Source of the DNA: Sulfurovum sp.
GTDB taxonomy: Bacteria > Campylobacterota > Campylobacteria > Campylobacterales > Sulfurovaceae
NCBI GenBank assembly: GCA_027029065.1
Contig: JALVGO010000184.1
Coordinates: 1-34,734, forward strand
Direction: 5' to 3'
Length of the DNA stretch: 34,734 bases
Shown: piece after piece, positions 32,232-34,734 of the stretch
Layout of the letters: each line of letters starts with the position of its first letter
Position numbering within the stretch: position 1 is the stretch's first letter
Notes under the pieces: model-generated
The model's database searches: none
What the model was told of the DNA's origin: nothing
The model's input: the letters and a program-made list of their open reading frames with translations, nothing else
Program-made: the position numbers and the translations under genes

Positions 32232-32255
32232 AAATAAGTGCCAAGCACTTATTTT
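32231..32255 (-). terminator. fabI terminator
   Basis: Perfect 11-base stem AAAATAAGTGC/GCACTTATTTT with a 3-base loop. The fabI stop codon lies inside the stem, and the descending arm ends in TTATTTT on the minus strand. Confidence 0.65.
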
Positions 32256-33076
32256 GACTCCCCGTTCCACGCAATCGTAGGCTTGCCGTTCTCGTCAAAC
32301 TCAACCGCCGGCATCCCCATAATGTTGAAACCACCGTCAACATAGTGGATCTCACCAGTTACTGCCGAAGAGAGATCAGAGAGCAGGTACATCCCCGAGT
32401 TGCCTACCTCTTCGATGGTAACATTCTTCTTCAGGGGTGCGTGTGCCGCATTCCATTTGAGCATGAAGGAGAAGTCGCCAATGCCCGCGGCTGCGAGGGT
32501 TTTGATAGGCCCTGCGCTGATGGCATTGACACGCACACCGTCACGTCCGAGATCTTCGGCAAGATACTTCACTGTCATCTCAAGCGCTGATTTGGCAACT
32601 CCCATCAGATTATAGTTGGGAATATACTTGACACCTCCATAGTAGGAAAGTGTCAGCACAGAAGCGTTATCGGAGAGAATCGGTTTAAGTTCTCTTGTGA
32701 TCTCAATAAGAGAATAGACAGAAATGTCCATGGCTACATCAAACGCCTCTTTGGAGATATCCATAAAACGGCCGCTAAGTCCCTCTTTGGGTGCAAATGC
32801 AATAGAGTGGACAATAAAATCGATCTGCCCAAAGTCCTTCTCTAGTGACTCTCTGAGTGCTTTGATCTCTTCGGGTTTGCTTACATCACACGGGTAGAAA
32901 CGTCCCTCACACCCAAGCTCATCGGCAACTGGAGCCAGTTTCTTCTCAAAACGCTCGTTAAGGAAAGTGATCGCCATTTCAGCACCCTGCTCCTGACACG
33001 CTTTGGCGATGCCGTATGCGATCGATTTTTTGTTTGCGATGCCAAGTACGACACCTTTTTTGCCTTTCATGATCAT
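32249..33076 (-). CDS. fabI: enoyl-[ACP] reductase FabI
   Basis: NADH-dependent last step of the fatty-acid elongation cycle and the classic triclosan target. It is an SDR fold with the cofactor loop GIANKKSIAYGIA (12-24), HSIAFAP (90-96), catalytic Tyr145/146 in LSYYGG, Tyr155 and Lys162 in YNLMGVAK, and SAGPIKTLAAAGI. Length 275 is normal for this phylum. GGAGAA precedes ATG 33076; a second ATG two codons later is possible. It is separate from fabZ at the other end of the window. It is divergent from the asparaginase-domain gene. Confidence 0.95.
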   Translation of the reverse strand: MIMKGKKGVVLGIANKKSIAYGIAKACQEQGAEMAITFLNERFEKKLAPVADELGCEGRFYPCDVSKPEEIKALRESLEKDFGQIDFIVHSIAFAPKEGLSGRFMDISKEAFDVAMDISVYSLIEITRELKPILSDNASVLTLSYYGGVKYIPNYNLMGVAKSALEMTVKYLAEDLGRDGVRVNAISAGPIKTLAAAGIGDFSFMLKWNAAHAPLKKNVTIEEVGNSGMYLLSDLSSAVTGEIHYVDGGFNIMGMPAVEFDENGKPTIAWNGESK

Positions 33077-33166
33077 GCTGCTTCTCCAATAAAATAAATT
33101 GCGCTATTTTATCATCATTGAGGTAAAATGTAGTACCATTCGCAAAAAAGATTATAAAGAGAAACC

Positions 33167-33661
33167 ATGGAAAAGATACTTGTCATCAATACCGGCGGCA
33201 CCTTCAACAAACACTACAACCCTCTCACTGGCGAACTGGAGGTATACAAGGAGGGGCAGGCACTGACAACACTGTCAGAGAAGTGGATGCACCCTTTTGA
33301 AGTACTTAACATTATCGGCAAAGACTCACTGGAGATAACCGGACACGACCGGTTGGAACTGCTTGCTACCATCCACCAAAGTACACAGCGAAAAATCCTC
33401 GTTGTACACGGCACCGATACCATGGATGTCACCGCTGCCTACCTTGCCGATGCGGAACTGGAAAAGCAGATCGTCCTTACCGGTGCCATGGTACCTTTCA
33501 GCATCGATCCGACAGAAGCAACTGCCAATTTTGCTTCTGCCTATACAGCCCTGCAGGTTATGCATGAAAATGGTGTCTTTATTGCCATGCATGGGCATAT
33601 CGCTCCCTACCAAAACCTGCAAAAAGACAGAGATGCCGGATGTTTTGTTTTGCACAACTGA
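33167..33661 (+). CDS. single-domain asparaginase-like protein
   Basis: A 164-residue protein that equals the N-terminal domain of type I L-asparaginase: INTGGTFN (Thr9 and Thr12, family TGGT) and LVVHGTDTMDVTAAYL (Thr and Asp of the second catalytic pair), then LTGAMVPFSIDPTEATAN. The C-terminal domain of the 330-residue enzyme is absent, but the protein ends cleanly. Similar short proteins seem to be normal in Campylobacterota, so this is probably a whole gene rather than a truncation. AAAGAG precedes the ATG. Asparaginase activity is not assured. Confidence 0.75.
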   Translation: MEKILVINTGGTFNKHYNPLTGELEVYKEGQALTTLSEKWMHPFEVLNIIGKDSLEITGHDRLELLATIHQSTQRKILVVHGTDTMDVTAAYLADAELEKQIVLTGAMVPFSIDPTEATANFASAYTALQVMHENGVFIAMHGHIAPYQNLQKDRDAGCFVLHN

Positions 33662-33718
33662 ACATATCCAAAAATGAGGTACTTACCTATGGCTAATAAT
33701 TCAATGATATACTTCCGC

Positions 33719-33724
33719 TATAGT
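33719..33724 (+). promoter_or_regulatory. possible -10 box of the lipoprotein gene
   Basis: TATAGT about 40 bases before ATG 33764, in an otherwise empty gap; a clear -35 is not seen. Confidence 0.35.
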
Positions 33725-33763
33725 TTTAATAACAGATTATCAGACAGATAAAGGGAAAAGAAG

Positions 33764-34114
33764 ATGAAACGACATATTTTACTATTGGCATCGGCAGCAT
33801 TGTTTGTCGGATGCGGTACCTCCGAACCATCCCCCTCTTCTCAGGCACGGGTTACACAGGTTGCACCGGCTGTCTCGAAAGAAGCGCGATTTCACGAAAC
33901 GATGCTGAAGATTGCGCAAAGTACAAAGAACGATCCGCGTTATCACAGAATGGGGCTCAAAAGCGATGCAGAGAAACAGTGGTTTAAAAACCTGATGTAC
34001 CGCCTCTGGAACAGAGAGATCACCCGTGCGGAATTCATCCGTGAGGGGGTCAAGCGTTACCCCTCACACCGCTATGAGTTTACCTACATCGCCAACGCTT
34101 TCCAGAACTACTGA
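33764..34114 (+). CDS. small hypothetical lipoprotein
   Basis: A 116-residue protein with a lipoprotein signal (MKRHILLLASAALFVGCG, lipobox LFVGC, Cys17). A Ser/Pro-rich linker follows, then an alpha-helical part (FHETMLKIAQS, KQWFKNLMYRLWNREITRAE). No family recognised. AAAGGG lies upstream of the ATG. Its end overlaps the convergent queC end by seven bases. Confidence 0.7.
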   Translation: MKRHILLLASAALFVGCGTSEPSPSSQARVTQVAPAVSKEARFHETMLKIAQSTKNDPRYHRMGLKSDAEKQWFKNLMYRLWNREITRAEFIREGVKRYPSHRYEFTYIANAFQNY

Positions 34115-34734
34115 GCATAGGCAATAGGGTCTTCAACTCCCGCCGCCTCAAATCCTTTAAGCCTCAGCCGGCAGCTGTCACACACACCACATGCGGCATC
34201 TTCCTCTTTGTAACAGCTCCATGTATGTTCAAGAGGCACACCAAGCCTCAATGCCTCCTGTACGATCTGTGATTTTTTCATATGTACCAATGGCATACGT
34301 ATGGCAATCTCGGTCTCCTCTTTCGTACCAAGGTTGATCGCCTTTTCCATCGCTTCAATGTAGCTTTCACGGCAGTCAGGGTACCCTGAACTGTCCTCTT
34401 CCACCACCCCGATAAAGAGCGCCTTGGCACCATGTTTTTCCGCAATCGATGCCGCGATGGAGAGAAAGATACCGTTTCTAAAAGGCACATAGGTTACAGG
34501 TACCCCCTCCTCCAGTCCGCCGGTAGGTACTTCGATGCTTCTGTCCGTGAGTGCCGATGCACCGATCTGCTCAAAAAAGGGCAGATCGATCTCATAACGC
34601 TCAAGAGCATTCAGATCATCTGCGATCTTTCTGAAACAGGCAAGCTCTTTATGCTCTGTACGCTGTCCGTAGTTAAAGTGCACGGCAATGATCTCATACC
34701 CCTCCTGCTGTGCTATAGCGGCACTGAGCGCACT
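34108..34734 (-). CDS. queC: 7-cyano-7-deazaguanine synthase QueC, C-terminal part
   Basis: It makes preQ0, the precursor of queuosine in tRNA, from 7-carboxy-7-deazaguanine, ammonia and ATP. The frame is open to the window edge (SALSAAIAQQEGYEIIAVHF, then NYGQRTEHKEL). The N-terminal SGG-DS P-loop is just outside. Seen here are VPFRNGIFLSIAASIAE, GVVEEDSSGYPDCR and the zinc site WSCYKEEDAACGVCDSCRLR with four cysteines. The visible 208 residues are close to the whole enzyme (about 225). Its stop lies inside the end of the lipoprotein gene. Confidence 0.93.
   Translation of the reverse strand, partial: SALSAAIAQQEGYEIIAVHFNYGQRTEHKELACFRKIADDLNALERYEIDLPFFEQIGASALTDRSIEVPTGGLEEGVPVTYVPFRNGIFLSIAASIAEKHGAKALFIGVVEEDSSGYPDCRESYIEAMEKAINLGTKEETEIAIRMPLVHMKKSQIVQEALRLGVPLEHTWSCYKEEDAACGVCDSCRLRLKGFEAAGVEDPIAYAQ

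Noticed and set aside
33167..33661. asparaginase gene as a truncated pseudogene
   Set aside because: It is half the length of type I asparaginase, but the ends are clean, both catalytic pairs are present and short versions occur in related bacteria.
1..34734. CRISPR arrays, tRNA and rRNA genes
   Set aside because: No regularly spaced repeats of 24-40 bases and no cloverleaf or rRNA-like sequence were noticed on reading; a tRNA or Rfam scan could still find something small.

Overview
The window looks like a chromosomal segment of a Campylobacterota bacterium (epsilonproteobacterial, perhaps Sulfurovum-like). The strongest argument is gene order: a conserved hypothetical gene, fabZ, lpxA, clpX, mreB, mreC and then carB is the arrangement known from Campylobacter and Helicobacter relatives. 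Promoters with a strong TATAAT and a weak -35, a single-domain asparaginase-like protein and a very short YrdC protein fit the same group. No rRNA, tRNA or CRISPR array was seen.

Layout. 1-4836 is an envelope/proteostasis operon (fabZ, lpxA, clpX, mreB, mreC) closed by a terminator. 4899-10829 carries carB, a secreted lysozyme-like protein, a YrdC-like/HIT/methyltransferase cluster and a thioredoxin. 11030-12080 is a decayed locus: a 5'-truncated, frameshifted sulfite-oxidase (SorA/SoxC-type) gene followed by remnants of a second signal-peptide gene and of ywbE. 12089-17803, all on the minus strand, has an orphan Wzc-type tyrosine kinase, exonuclease III, a two-gene methyltransferase operon and a RhlE-type helicase. 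18053-21168 has a lone TRAP substrate-binding lipoprotein, a CAP-domain protein, a small membrane protein and YjdM.

21237-26411 is an accessory island on the minus strand with three type II toxin-antitoxin pairs (YefM/RelE, HigB/HigA, RHH/VapC), a DUF2130 nuclease-like protein, broken gene ends, an IS200/IS605-like end and a nested palindrome. The most notable arrangement is that the ribosome-rescue hydrolase ArfB is encoded one base after the RelE stop codon. RelE cuts mRNA inside ribosomes and ArfB frees ribosomes stalled on cut mRNA, so toxin and remedy appear to sit in one operon.

26504-28976 is a small gene of unknown function, apparently with a leaderless transcript, overlapping a GGDEF-EAL gene broken by three frame changes. 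29064-34734 has a large secreted alpha/beta-hydrolase fusion, an RlmB-type rRNA methyltransferase, fabI, an asparaginase-domain protein, a small lipoprotein and the C-terminal part of queC.

Two repeat signals cut across the layout. An identical 24-base word lies inside both large pseudogenes (11766 and 27652). Heptamer arrays of one type (CRCTNNN) lie in carB, in the rlmB start and beside fabI.
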